A stretch of DNA of 64,000 nucleotides from Gordionus sp. m RMFG-2023 (taxonomy: Eukaryota > Nematomorpha > Gordioida > Chordodea > Parachordodidae), in NCBI RefSeq assembly GCF_954871325.1, contig NC_088777.1:39595366-39659365 (forward strand), read 5' to 3'. Below, piece after piece: positions 17,501 to 28,900 of this stretch. Each line of letters starts with the position of its first letter. Position 1 is the first letter of the stretch. Made by a program: the position numbers and the translations under genes. The notes under the pieces were generated by a model that worked only from the letters and a program-made list of their open reading frames with translations, ran no database searches and was not told the origin of the DNA.

Positions 17501-20500
17501 ATTGTCTTCACTAAATTTATATTTACACATGTTATTAATACTTATTTTAACATATTTTCGTCAAAAAATTCAAAAAACTTTAAAAATAACCATTATGACA
17601 ATGTCAATTTTCTATGGTACTCTTCACTAAATTTTATTTAAACATGTTATCAATACTTATTTTAACATATTTTCTTCAAAAAAATTCAAAAAACTTATAA
17701 AATAACGATTATGACAATTGTCACTTTTATATGGTACATCTTCATTAAATTTTTATTTAAACATGTTTTTAATACTTATTTTAACCTATTTTCTTCAAAA
17801 AAATTCCAAAAACTTATAAAATAACGATTATGATAATTGTCACTTTTCTATGGTACATCTTCACTAAATTTTTATTTAAACATGTTTTTACTACTTATTT
17901 TAACATATTTTCTTCAAAAAAATTCAAAAAACTTTAAAAATAACGATTATGACAAATGTCACTTTTCATTGGTACATCTTCACTAAATTTATATTTACAC
18001 ATGTTATTAATACTTATTTTAACCTATTTTCTTCAAAAAAATTCAAAAAACTTATAAAATAACGATTATGACAAATGTCACTTTTCATTGGTACATCTTC
18101 ACTAAATTTATACACATGTTATTAATACTTATTTTAACCTATTTTCTTCAAAAAAATTCAAAAAACGTATAAAATAACGATTATGACAATTGTCACTTTT
18201 CTATGGTACATCTTTACTAAATTTTTATTTAAACATGTTTTTAATACTTATTTTAACATATTTTCTTCAAAAAAATTCAAAAAACTTTAAAAATAACGAT
18301 TATGACAATTGTCAATTTTCTATGGTACATCTTCACTAAATTTTTATTTAAATATGTTATTAATACTTATTTTAACATATTGTCGTCAAAAAAATTCAAA
18401 AAACTTTAAAAATAACGATTATGACAATTGTCACTTTTCTTTGGTACATCTTCACTAAATTTATATTTACACATGTTATTAATACTTATTTTAACCTATT
18501 TTCTTCAAAAAAATTCAAAAAACTTATAAAATAACGATTATGACAATTGTCACCTTAAAATATTATCCTTAAAAAGATCATATAAAATCATCAAAAAAGT
18601 TTCATAAAATCCACCTCATTTAATAAAAAATAGATAATTTTAAAAAAATGATAAAAAAATTATAAAAGATTTCACCTAAAAGATTGTTTATTTATCTAAT
18701 AAAATTTACAATATAATTCCTCAATAAAAGATGTATTTATAAAGAAGATTGTGAAAATCACTAATAAATTATATTAAAAAGAATATTACAATTTTACAAT
18801 ATAGCATCATATTATTTTTTTTATTAAAATAACAGCAAATAAATAAATTTATTTTCATTTCAAAATATAATAATATAAATAAAAAATATTAAATCATATC
18901 ATGTTTATTTATTTGTTGATAATAATAAAATATTTACATTAAATATAAATAAAATAAATTATTTTACTAAAATAAATAAATAATAATTAATACTAAGCAT
19001 CGATGCAGAATTTTGACTAATTTAATTTTAGCAGATTTATATAGGCTTAGCCGATTTTTAGGCTTAACCTAATTAGGCTTAGCCGATTTTTAGTTTTAGC
19101 CGATTTTTAGGCTTACCTAATTAGGCTTAGCCGATTTTTAGGCTTAGCCGCCTATTAGGCTTAGGTGTAGTTTTTAGCCGATTACGCAACACTAGTCGCA
19201 ATTTCTGTGAAAAAGGTGTTTGAACGAGCGCAGGGTTATTAATATTCATGGTATAAGATGCTATCTAATTATAATGTACGAACACATATAAATCCACCTT
19301 AAAAGTCAGATTTCGATTTTTTAACCGAGTTTTCAATTTTTTTTAAAAAACCCAATGATTTAAATATAACCCTTATATAAAATATAATGTTCTAATTGGT
19401 ATATTTTTAAAGAGAAAAAAAACCCCCTATAAAATTATTATATATGCAAGTTCATCGATCTTCTACATTTAGATGGATTTTTCAACATTTATGATGAATA
19501 AATTAGAAAAGAAATTACAAATATATTATTTTTTTCCATTAGAAGTTAACTATTTTTTTAATATTTGACAACAGGATCAATATAATAAATAAATAAATTT
19601 CCATATAAATTAAGTTTTTTTAAAAATTGATAATAAAATAAGTTATATTTAATTTATGAAATATATAAGGACTATGAGCCCCTCCCTTATCCACCCAGAA
19701 AATTTTTTTATCAGAAATCTATCAATATTGAAAAATATGTTCATTTTTGTATAGAAGAATAAAAAGCCAAAACAAATTTGTGAAAATTTTCAAAACTTTA
19801 TCACTAGGTTTCCTTAATGGCTTTAATTTATTTACGCATTTATAGGTTTATATACTATCTTGATTCTAGTATTTCAAAAAAAAACCCCAATGAATTTAGG
19901 ATGAAATTTTTTAATCTTTTTTTTTATACAATTCAGCATTCAAAAAGAAAATTTTTTTATATGTTAGTTTTACTTGTTTTGTTTTAAAATCCATTCTTTA
20001 TAATATATTTCACTTTGCGTGAACATTTTGCATACATTTTTTTAAACGTTATTAAGAAAATGAAAGTTGTTTTTATTTATTATTCATATTTATTTTATTT
20101 TTGAAACTAACATTTTTGTATATATATCTCATAGAATAATAATTTTTTTTAGCTATATCAATATCTTCTTTTCCAAACCTTTTGATACCATCATAAATGT
20201 TTTTTTTAATAAAATTAGATGCCGTAATTGTTTTTTTTTTATAAAACTTGGAGCTAAATTATAATTTAGAAAGAATTTTAGTGCAGAAATTTGCAGACAA
20301 TGTGAAGGCTATTTCAGAATCGGTTATAGTTGGTTTTATGAAATAAATTCTATTATACAATTTCTGAAGATATATCGTAGGCTTTTCAGTATTTATGAAA
20401 TTTGTTAAAATCTTAATCAATGTGGGAAAAATACGATTACTTACAATATTATCCGATTAGTTCAATGTGCATGGAATATTCCTAATATCATAAAATCTAA

Positions 20501-21736
20501 AAAAAATTAATCGTAGGAATCCCTGAAAATCTAGACCCATTTCTACTGATTGGGATCAATGCTATCAGTGCCCTACATTTAAATATTTTTTTAAAATTTG
20601 TACATAGAATAGTATAATCTTAAAAAGATAATAGCAAAGCTAGGAAAATTAAAAATAAAAAGCATTTTAATTTTTTTTTTATTTTTAGATTTTAATTTTT
20701 TTTTATTTTTAGTCTTCATTTTTAAAATAGTTTTTTATGATCAAAAATTTTAATAAATTTTTTTTTATTCTAAGTTGGATTTAAAAAATAATAGGCAATG
20801 ATTGAATCAAGGGCATCACAAAATATTTGTAGGAAGGTGGTGGAGGGGGGGGGGATTGTGTTCTAATAATTACATCTTATTTTTGTTATATTATTATATG
20901 AGATAAGCTTATTATTTTTTGCCACACCAAACCATAAATTTTGAAAAGGTTTCTTGATTATTGGCCTGACTCATTAATTATTTTGCCTTGCCTGAACTAA
21001 AAAATAATTTTGTGCACATTTATGACTGGAACCACAATAATTTTTTTAAATGAAAGAAAGACATATTGCATAGAGCTACCTTACATATACTGACTGCTGA
21101 CCCTTTGAAATTTTTTATTGGAATTTTTGGCCTGGAACATAATTATTTTCCTTGCCCATAAAGATATAGTTATTCAACCTGGCCCATAATAATTTTATAA
21201 AAAGAAAAACATAAATTGGCTAATTATCAGTAAAAAATATTTACAAAACTTTGGCCTGGCTCATAAAAATATTTTGCACAAGTTGTCCACCCCAGCCTGA
21301 CCTATCTCTAATGTATATATAACTTACAAATAAATTGAGATAAAAATTTTATAAATAATTTAAATAAATATGACAAAATAATTTAGATATAATAAATAAA
21401 TTTTTATTACCTATACCATCCTAATCCTTTATTATAAATCTGAGAGCGATCAAAAAAGTGTATTTCAGGGCCTAATATTTTAATTTGTGGGTGAAATTTT
21501 AAAAAATGAAGGAGAGCTCTAGTTCCACACTTTTTAACCCCAATAATTATAGCAGTAGGAAGTCGTTGTTCAAAATATTGTGATGGTTCAAGATAGGTAT
21601 TGTGCCATGAATTGTTAAAAATAAAATTATGCGATGAGTATATAATATTTAAAATTATGTTAAATTTTGCAAGGAATAGATAACTTAGGCTTGATATTAC
21701 TAGAAAATAACTAAATAAACTAGGGAAGGATATCAT
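11580..21736 (-). CDS. HS3ST: Heparan sulfate glucosamine 3-O-sulfotransferase, two exons
   Basis: Exon 1 is 21736-21411 and exon 2 is 12300-11580. The junction (TAT AG|gtaata ... tttaccag|G AAG CAA ATG) is phase-consistent and gives 348 residues, the usual size of the family. Residues about 8-32 form a hydrophobic signal anchor (type II Golgi membrane protein). Near residue 63, [14 protein letters not shown] is the 5'-phosphosulfate (PAPS) loop with its Lys. GPEIHFFD holds the catalytic-type Glu, His and Asp. [10 protein letters not shown] and [11 protein letters not shown] form the 3'-phosphate site. Toward the C-terminus are a two-Cys segment (FPCIKM...LYCLG) and KGRTHP, ending in FDWG. 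The enzyme moves sulfate from PAPS to the 3-OH of glucosamine in heparan sulfate. The paralogue (HS3ST1/2/3/5 type) cannot be fixed. The residue after the PAPS-loop Lys is Cys; it is Gly in many HS3STs and Thr in NDSTs. Confidence 0.95.
13501..13870. mobile_element. MITE (family B), ~370 bp with ~150-bp inverted arms
   Basis: The left arm (GTCAATATCTATTTTTTCGG...GATGTGTTATATTTTCAACTT...CTGATTTTACCGGAAATGG) is matched in inverse by the right arm, which ends ...CCGGAAAAAACATATTGACGCTA. The arms pair over about 150 bp. A second copy is at 37638-37963. Noncoding. Confidence 0.75.
13945..14112. repeat. GGCTAA/CCTAAAAATC-rich left tip of the foldback element
   Basis: Irregular repeats of the type AATCGGCTAAGCCTAAAA, with CCTAATTAGG palindromes, next to the left terminus. 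The inverse copy is at 19025-19180. Locally they include TTAGGC words, but they are mixed with TTAGCC and are not a telomere array. Confidence 0.8.
14113..14572. repeat. Left inverted arm segment of the foldback element
   Basis: Unique AT-rich segment that pairs in inverse with 18557-19022. For example, TCTGCATCGATGCTTAGCAT on the left is matched by the complementary ATACTAAGCATCGATGCAGA on the right, and the similarity continues over most of the segment with small indels. Confidence 0.8.
14573..16820 (-). repeat. Left satellite array, about 20 copies of a ~118-bp unit
   Basis: The palindrome TGACAATTGTCA recurs about every 110-120 bp, for example near 14573, 14692, 14811, 14928, 15047, 15165, 15276, 15509, 15628, 15737, 15837, 15956, 16067, 16184, 16302, 16536 and 16655. 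Variant forms (e.g. GACATTTATC, GACATTTGTC) occur near 15391 and 16421, and the outermost array copy near 16772 begins CGACAATTGTCA. Each unit also has AAATTTAGTGAAGATGTACC and TTTTTGACGAAAATATG. Two alternative endings (CCAATGAAAA, CCATAGAAAA) are interspersed. Shared deletions at 15165 and 15956 indicate block duplication inside the array. Confidence 0.9.
16821..17117. other. Central spacer of the foldback element
   Basis: About 300 bp of non-repeated AT-rich sequence between the two oppositely oriented satellite arrays. It holds no ORF of note and would form the loop of a hairpin made by the arms. Confidence 0.7.
17118..18556 (+). repeat. Right satellite array, about 13 copies, inverted relative to the left array
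   Basis: Same ~118-bp unit in opposite orientation, with palindrome positions near 17127, 17243, 17363, 17483, 17595, 17714, 17830, 17948, 18068, 18186, 18304, 18421 and 18541. Some palindromes are mutated (GACAAATGTC, GATAATTGTC, GACAATGTC). Fewer copies than the left array means the arms are no longer equal. Confidence 0.9.
18557..19022. repeat. Right inverted arm segment of the foldback element
   Basis: Inverse partner of 14113-14572; see that entry for the pairing. Confidence 0.8.
19025..19180. repeat. TTAGCC/TTAGGC-rich right tip of the foldback element
   Basis: Inverse partner of 13945-14112, with repeats such as TAGGCTTAGCCGATTTTTAG ahead of the terminal ATTACGCAACACTA. Confidence 0.8.
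20920..21300. repeat. Dispersed repeat (family E) rich in GGCC-TG and CCCATAA words
   Basis: Contains a chain of related segments such as AATAATTTTGTGCACATT, TGGCCCATAATAATTTT, AACATAAATTGGCTAATT and TTTTGCACAAGTTGTC. The same words recur in the same order at 45735-45880 (CCCATAAAATAATTTTGTGC, AACATAAATTGCCTAATTC, TTGTACAAGTTGTC). Type unknown. Confidence 0.6.
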
Positions 21737-22352
21737 ATTTAAGTTTATGCAAAAACATTTTAAACTTTAATTTAGTATTTATAAGGAGAAATATGTAATT
21801 ATATTTCACTGCCCAGCTTTATGGATTGTCATTATACTGTAAAAATATTATTTTAGTGGCTTATATTTGTGAATTGATGATTAACGTTTTCTTGGCTATT
21901 AATCGTAGTATATAAATGGTAGAATATCATGTGTTAATAGGAAGTATAAAATTTTTCTGAACAAAGATTGGAATAATTCCTTTGTATCCAATGAATTATT
22001 TCTAGATATTACTATCTTTTATTAGGTATTCATCCTCTAAATTTATAAATTGAACTGAATATAGCATAAACTGGCCTATGAAATTTAAAAATAACATGTG
22101 TGAAATAAATAAAATAAAATAACAAAACATTGGTAAGCGACATAACATAAAAACATATGTTGTATAAAAATAGAAAATATGAAAATTTTGTCATATTAAT
22201 AAAAGAAATGTTATTAAATAAACAAAATTTTATAATCATTATTATAACGTTATTTATACAATTAAATTCTACTTGATAACAGGGCAAGTATGTTTAGGAT
22301 AATTATGCATTTATAATTAAATTGATAATTATTTAATTAAAAATATCTATGC
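21737..22352. other. HS3ST 5' flank, no gene seen
   Basis: AT-rich upstream region of the HS3ST start codon. No TATA/initiator could be assigned with confidence. The small open stretch on the minus strand near 22030-22287 has AT-driven composition and no family similarity. Confidence 0.4.
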
Positions 22353-22360
22353 ATAGGAGG

Positions 22361-22932
22361 CAGCGTCTACATGACAGGATTTTCACTGGATGCAAACCCC
22401 CTTCAAAAACCTTTGCCTATCCCCCTTAAAAAATTTCACCATCTTTGGAGGCGGTGTCTCCCTATTATTATTTTTACCCTTTTAATTTATTGATATTCTT
22501 TTCAGACAATTTATAAAGGATAACTTAAATTAATCAATCTCTACTACCAACTATCGATATTTTGTGAATATAAAGAATTTATTTTTTAGATAATAAATTC
22601 AATTAAAACCTCCATTATTTACAATGAATTAATTATTATGGCATTATGAGCTTGCTGAAATATCTAAACCTTTTAAATTACATTTAAAAGGAGAGCAGAA
22701 AGATTTATTTGGAAAACAATGTGTATGATTGTTTGCAATATATAGATTTTGTCTAAGAATTGTATTATAATAGTTCTATAATAAAAGTATTAATATAAAT
22801 TTTGTCCTATTCATCTCAAAATTCAATAGATAACCCCCCAAATAATTTATCTTACGCACATTATAGCAGCCTACCCCCCTCAAAAAAATAGGATGCAAAC
22901 TGTTCCTACCCCTCCCGCTCATGTAGCCGCTG
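22361..22932 (+). mobile_element. hAT-like nonautonomous element, 572 bp, perfect 8-bp target duplication
   Basis: The left end is CAGCGTCTACATGACAGG and the right end ...CTCATGTAGCCGCTG. Exact direct repeats ATAGGAGG flank it at 22353-22360 and 22933-22940. CAGNG termini with 8-bp duplications are typical of hAT elements. C-rich runs (ACCCCCTT, CCCCCCTC) lie near both ends. A second copy, inverted, is at 59970-60585. No coding capacity. Confidence 0.85.
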
Positions 22933-22940
22933 ATAGGAGG

Positions 22941-25924
22941 CAATAGCTCTATTGTGTGGCCTGCACTTTAACTATTGGTCTTTATTCATTATTATATAAA
23001 TGCACATAATATTTAATCGAAGTGCAAAACAGGGACTGACTGGTGATGCTACGGCCTCGTGGGCGTGTTTTATAGCGGCCTCATTTTAATGGGGGCTTCG
23101 CCACTATACCCCTCATTTTGATGGCCTTCAGCCCGCTTTTACCTGGCCTTCAATGGCTTCTTCGAATTACATAATTTTTATCACCTCTTATTTTTGAAAA
23201 TAAGTTCAAGCGATTTACATTTTTAATAAAAATAATATAGTATGACATGATAATCATATATTTTATTAAAAGAAATTGCACACTAAAATTATATTATGCA
23301 CTCTAAAAAAATATTCATTGTACATATATATTTTATATTAGATTTATAATGATATTACACCATAAAATGAAACATATATCACTTGTTAAATATAAGAGAA
23401 TACATATTCAATATATAAAATCAATTAATTACACATATAAAATTATTGCAATTATAAAATTTTACACAGAGAATAAAATTGCTGCACTTATAAATTCAGC
23501 TCATATTGTGAATAGATATAAATAAGATTTAAATACAAGAATAAAAAAAAAGAATTAAGATAATATATAATTTTTACGTTAATAAATCTCTCTTTAACTT
23601 TGAACCTTTGCGCAAATAAACAAGAATATCTTCTAGTTCAATCTGCGCTAATAGCTCTCGTTCAGCTGACATCATTAAAAAGCTTCTAATTTTTCTTGGC
23701 TATATTAGATCTCAACCCAGAGTTATTAACAATTTGTTTGATCATTTGGATCATCATCTTTTAGAATTAAAATATTTTTTGTATGATGGAAATGAAAATT
23801 CCATTTCTTCTTCTATGATATCTAAATCCATAATATCTAAAACTATTTTTTATTATATATCTTAAAATGAATATTAATATGACTTACAAGATTTTCCAAA
23901 AAATTTTCAATATAAAAATGAAAATTTGATGTTTAATATTTAAAATGATTAGATGAAAAACCAATATAAAACTCGGCTCAACATTTATTAATGGATAAAT
24001 TTAAATAAAATTTCATTTTTATTGAATTTTAATTAACAAACATTATTAATATTTTAAAAATAATTTAATGTATACCTTAAATTTAAAGAAGCGGTGGAGC
24101 TGCGCTCCTCCACTCCATCCCTAAAGGAACTAGCTCCTGCTCCCGCTCCTCATTTTTAAAAAGGAGGGGCGCTCCAGGTGTTTTTGAAAAAATGTAGCGG
24201 CACTCCAGGAGCGCCACTCCTTAACAATTCTGTCTCAACCTATTTTTAAAATTTTAATTTACTAAATGTTCTCTTGCAATTAACCGCGTAAATGACAAAG
24301 TTAAAATGTATTCATATGCCAAAAATAAATTAGTGAATGCACTTGTATGCATATTGTATTTTTTTAAGAATTTTATATACGCATATTAAACACTTGTTAC
24401 ATCTATTATCACACTCTAAATTGTTATCATTTTTTAATATTCCATCTTCTTCACTTGACTCCTCACTGTACATACGATATCAGCGTCCGTTTCATTTAAT
24501 TCTACTATTTAATCTTTGAATACACTGGCAAATGAACACAATTTGTTACGTAATTTAACACGCAATATATTTGCCAATTGTGCCAGTTTTTCCGGCCTTT
24601 CCAGAAATACCTTTACTATTTATTTCATCAAAATACCTTGGATGCAACTATTGCACATTCAAAATAAGCTACTATTCGCAAAATACAGTTCCGGCAAGCT
24701 ATTTATAATTTGATTAATTATACAACGAAATACGACCCTATAAAGATCAATTCTTGAGGACGTTCATCTTGGCTTTCGTCACTATATATTCTCTTCGCTC
24801 GTCCTATTCGATCTTTTTACAGAGCCTTTTGTACTCAGATATTCTCTGGGAGCTATAAATATGAAAATGTTTCATTTAAATTAGAAGCCATTTTTATTGC
24901 TTTATTTTGAATCGTTGTAATAGTTATCGATGATACAGAAGACTTAGCATCTTCTATCATTTTCCATGCTAATAAAATATTTAAACTTTTAGTTTGATGG
25001 TATGACATCAAAAATTTCCAAATATATTATAGCTATACTTAGAGTCTAAATTTACATAAATTATCGATCAAAGACTGCACTTCTGATGAGGTTTTTGCCT
25101 CAAATGGTTTATTATCTATTATAAATTGAAGTGCACTTATCGTTATTTATCTTTTATTTTTTTTTACGTTGACGAAAATATTTCGTCCTTATTTTTTTTT
25201 CCTATGATTTCATGCCAATTTAGTGTACCCAATTTTAGCAAAACATTACTGATTTATTATACTATTAAAAATTATGAATTATATTATTTAAAAAACATTT
25301 GCTTGGTTAGGCATGTTATATGTCAGAGGCAATGCTAATCAGACAATATTTATAATATTTTATACCTGACTGATTTATAAGGTAATTTTATACATGTTGG
25401 AATACATTTCAGGCCAAATTAGACATTTCAAGTTAAAAATATTGCTTAGCTCAATGTTACATCTGATCTTATTTTGCCCAAAATATGCATTCCATTCCAG
25501 TATGTATGAAATAACTATCCTATAAATTTCAGACAACATTATCAGACATTCTTGAGTTATTTTTAATTAATTACTAAAATTACGCGGATATACTGAAATA
25601 ATTTTAATCTAATGGTACTATCGAATTTCATTAAAACAAACATTTAATATTTATATTTAATTTTATAATAGACTATTATACTATTATTTAAGGTTTAGGC
25701 TTTGTGTTAAAGCGGAGGTCTAACAGCGGGAGGGGGGGGGGCTACGAATCTATATGTTATAAACACACTTTTCCAACCATATTTATTTTATTATATTGTA
25801 TTTTTTTCCACATTCAAATATCATATAAAGTAAATGAATAATATAAGTAAATAAAGTAAAACAAACAGCATTGTTTGAGAGTCTTTTCATTTTATAAATA
25901 TGGTGATTTTAAAATTTTCTAATT
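22941..25924. other. Intergenic region between HS3ST and Brachyury, repeats only
   Basis: Contains a GC-richer patch at 23030-23165 (GGCCTC, GGGGCTTCG, TGGCCTTC words), a palindromic GGAGC-rich patch at 24090-24235, a small inverted pair near 25390-25510 (ATGTTGGAATACATTTC / GCATTCCATTCCAG) and a 10-G run at 25732-25741. No conserved coding segment was recognised. Confidence 0.5.
24090..24235. repeat. GGAGC-rich short palindromic repeat
   Basis: The sequence from GCGGTGGAGCTGCGCTCC to CTCCAGGAGCGCCACTCC has inverted-repeat character with many GGAGC/GCTCC words, unlike the AT-rich surroundings. Probably a small MITE; no target duplication was identified. Confidence 0.5.
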
Positions 25925-25930
25925 TTTATT
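25925..25930 (-). promoter_or_regulatory. Poly(A) signal AATAAA of the Brachyury gene
   Basis: AATAAA on the minus strand, about 45 bases beyond the Brachyury stop codon at 25975-25977. Confidence 0.5.
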
Positions 25931-25974
25931 ATTAAATACAAAATGTAAAAAAAAACTTTATCTATTTATTCATG

Positions 25975-28900
25975 CTAATTCAAAGGTAATGGAGCCCAGC
26001 TCAGTAATCTCGAAAAGTTTAGAGCATTATAATCTTTGATTGAATTTTTTCCATAAATAATTTTGTCAGCAGAATGCATCGCTGATATATGGCAATCGTT
26101 TCGGAGATTTTGTTTCACAATATTTGCGGTAGCATCGCTATTATTATTAATCGTTGAGTTGACAGGAATTTCGTTGGTATTATTACACAAAATTAAATCC
26201 TTTTCACAAATATCTGTCAAAATAGTAGATTGATCGGGATCATTATAAAATTGATTGGATGGCAAAGAATCACTCAACAGGGAGGATTTATTTAATAATT
26301 GCCAATTGTAAGGCGACATCAAAGCGTCGTTTACCGTGACTAAATCAAAATTGTTATCAAAATAAATTGGCGCGTTGTAATACATCGAATTATAACTCAA
26401 CGAACTTAAAGAATTAGGGTCGCAAGAAGAGGTATACTGTGTTTGATTATCGTACACATTATACATGGGGTTGTTAAAGTGTGGGTAAGAATGATTTTTA
26501 GCGGCCAAATAATGGTAATTGTAGTTGTTAAACGTTGTCGAGTTATCGTAAAAATTCAAGGTATTTTTAAGGTATTTTGAAGAGGAATCCATATTCGATT
26601 GGTTGGTCTCTTTAGAAAAATCGTTGTTATTATTTATGGAGAAAGCGTTAGTATCCGAAACCTTTTGATCAAACAAGCCTAAAATGTTGGGCGAAGTTGT
26701 AGACAAACAACTGACATTAAAAAAATTTGAATTTTTAGACGAAGAAGTGGTATAGCCGCCAGCGGATTCCTCCTTTAAACTGTCCTGTTTTTTTGTGGTA
26801 TAAAGATATTGGGATGTCACGTTATGATGTCCCCCTACCACATTTCTAAATGGAGATTGCGTGGGATACGTCAAATCTTCCCCCTCGCCTTGATATATTT
26901 TGTTGTAAGCATTGTTACTATAAGATACTAAAGAGGAAATATCGTTAGTAAGGTTAAATGGTTCGATATAATTTGTGTCCGAATAATTACTAAAGTTACT
27001 GACGGAAACAGAGTTTATATAAGAAGGCTCTTTCGTTTCTAATGATGAATACATGTACAAGGGATTATTCTCGGTGAATGGCACTTTTTGCTGATCAATC
27101 GAGTAAGAAGATTCAGTGTCGTAATCTAATAATTAATTAGTTAAATTATAATATAATAAATAATAATATCTGATAAGAATTTTTAAAAATGGCAAAATTA
27201 ATTTTTATAAAATATAGTATTAAAGAGCAAGTGGTTTTTTTTTTAATATTTTTAATATTATTGATAATAGCATTATCTTTTTAGAATATAAAAAATTAAA
27301 AAAAGCACCAAAAACCAACTAAAAAAGAGTCTTCTAACCATTTTTCTTAATATAACACTACTAAGGATTCTATTCAGAATTAAGAATAGTTAGAGCAGCT
27401 TAAGCTCTATAGATACGTTAAATAGACATTACAATGGAAGATATTAAGTTATCAAAATCATATAATTCTCTAATTGAATGTAATCATAATCTTAATCAGT
27501 TTTATTGAAACATATTATTCTATTAGATAATCAAATTATTCCCATATTTTACATTCAAACTAAAAATTCCTAATGACTTTTTAACTTATCCAAACATCTA
27601 AATGGTATAAAAAGCTAAATAAATGGGTCTTAGATAGGAAGAAAAAAATAAAAGAATGATAATTTGACTTCATAAAAAACACAGAAAGTGCAAAATTATG
27701 AAAACCCAATGCAGATAGAAAAGAAAATTAATGAATAATTTTTCTAAAAGAAGGACTACGGGCACATCTTACCCTAGGGTTTAAAGAGGGGAGTAAATGA
27801 ATATAAAAAGAGTAGGAGTGAGGGTGTGCTAATTTTTATTTCATTTTATTGCTAATGTGGATCTGGGTTTCCTTTTCTTGGTAATTTTGATGATTTGATT
27901 GGGTAGGGGGAATAACTCATATCCGTAGGGAATGTATAAGTATCTGGCACTATGATAATTCTAGTTAATAAAATGCCATTATAGGAGCATAACTTGGTTG
28001 AATAATGATGGATTAGGAACCCAGGGTACAAAAGAAAATTATTATATTTTAAAAAAATATTTAAATTGACTAATTCAAAATTTAAATTTTAGTAACCTTA
28101 TATATAAATATACTAACATTAAATAAATTTCAACATTTTTTAAAATTAGTTTATATAATTTAATAAGTCTGTCTAAAATTACTAGGTATTTGAGATTCCG
28201 AATAATTGATAACCGACGAATAATTTTCTCTGGATTTGGCGGCGGTATGAATCTTTCTATTGTTATTAAGGTAACCATCGTTACTACTGTTGTCATCTTT
28301 ATCGCTAATTTCCAGCGGTCTTTTATTTTTGTTGACTCTCGCGATATCTTTATAATACGTTTGCGCAGTGTTAAACGAATCGGTAGATGGACACTTTTTT
28401 GTCTGAAGAGGATCATAGTACCAATTATTCACTAAAATATATGATTGATTTAACATTAATATAATTATTGACTTCTTTTTTTCTAGAATATTGTAAAATA
28501 TATAATCATTTTTTGAATAATTTATGTCAATATGCTAAAATCAGAATGGCATATTATTTTTGCAGATTTCGATATTTTATTAACTAAAACCTTTATTTTT
28601 TTTATCATTCTTATAATATATTATATACTTTGGTTTTCATTTTCCTCTCCGCTTGAATAGGAACGGTCTTTATTGTCAAGAAAAGCTTTGGCAAAGGGAT
28701 TAAACTTTATTTTTAGGGAGGTTATCTGAAAATTAAATTTAATAAATTATTTATTTAGAAAATAAGAGTAATTACTAATTGGAATATTCACTTTTTTGAA
28801 TAATAAAATTAATCTCTTTTCGATCTTTCTGATTGTTTATATGTTAACTTTTACCCCTGAGGAAACCATTAAAAGGAGCAAAGCATGAGCAATATGGCTT

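Larger units (their letters stand above)
13929..19194. mobile_element. Giant foldback (inverted-repeat) transposon, 5266 bp
   Basis: Both ends carry the same inverted terminus, TAGTGTTGCGTAATCGGC at the left and its reverse complement at the right. The flanks are GTCGCAAA (13921-13928) and GTCGCAAT (19195-19202), a 7-of-8 match that looks like a hAT-type 8-bp target duplication. From each end inward there are: a GGCTAA/GCCTAA-rich tip of about 165 bp, a ~460-bp unique inverted segment, and an array of a ~118-bp satellite (20 copies on the left, 13 on the right, opposite orientation). A ~300-bp spacer lies at the centre. No transposase is encoded, so it is nonautonomous. The terminus resembles MITE family A (AGTGTTG), so a shared transposase is inferred. 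Confidence 0.85.
12301..21410 (-). other. 9.1-kb intron of the HS3ST gene, transposon-filled
   Basis: Bounded by GT at 21410-21409 and AG at 12302-12301 on the minus strand. It contains a MITE (13501-13870), the giant foldback element (13929-19194) and part of a dispersed repeat (20920-21300). The remaining parts, 12303-13500 and 19203-20900, are AT-rich with long A/T runs; no coding similarity is seen there. Confidence 0.85.

Noticed and set aside
14573-18556. Regular repeats with spacers, superficially CRISPR-like, and many short ORFs of the type [12 protein letters not shown]
   Set aside because: Unit and spacer are both repeated, the DNA is clearly animal, and the ORFs are the satellite read in frame; this is a satellite inside a transposon.
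13945-19180. TTAGGC words resembling nematode-type telomere repeat
   Set aside because: They alternate irregularly with TTAGCC and AT spacers, occur only at the two tips of the foldback element, and never form a clean head-to-tail array.
28075-28435. Alternative frames over Brachyury exon 5 on both strands
   Set aside because: The exon 28431-28183 in the phase-consistent frame explains the region; the others are overlapping shadows.
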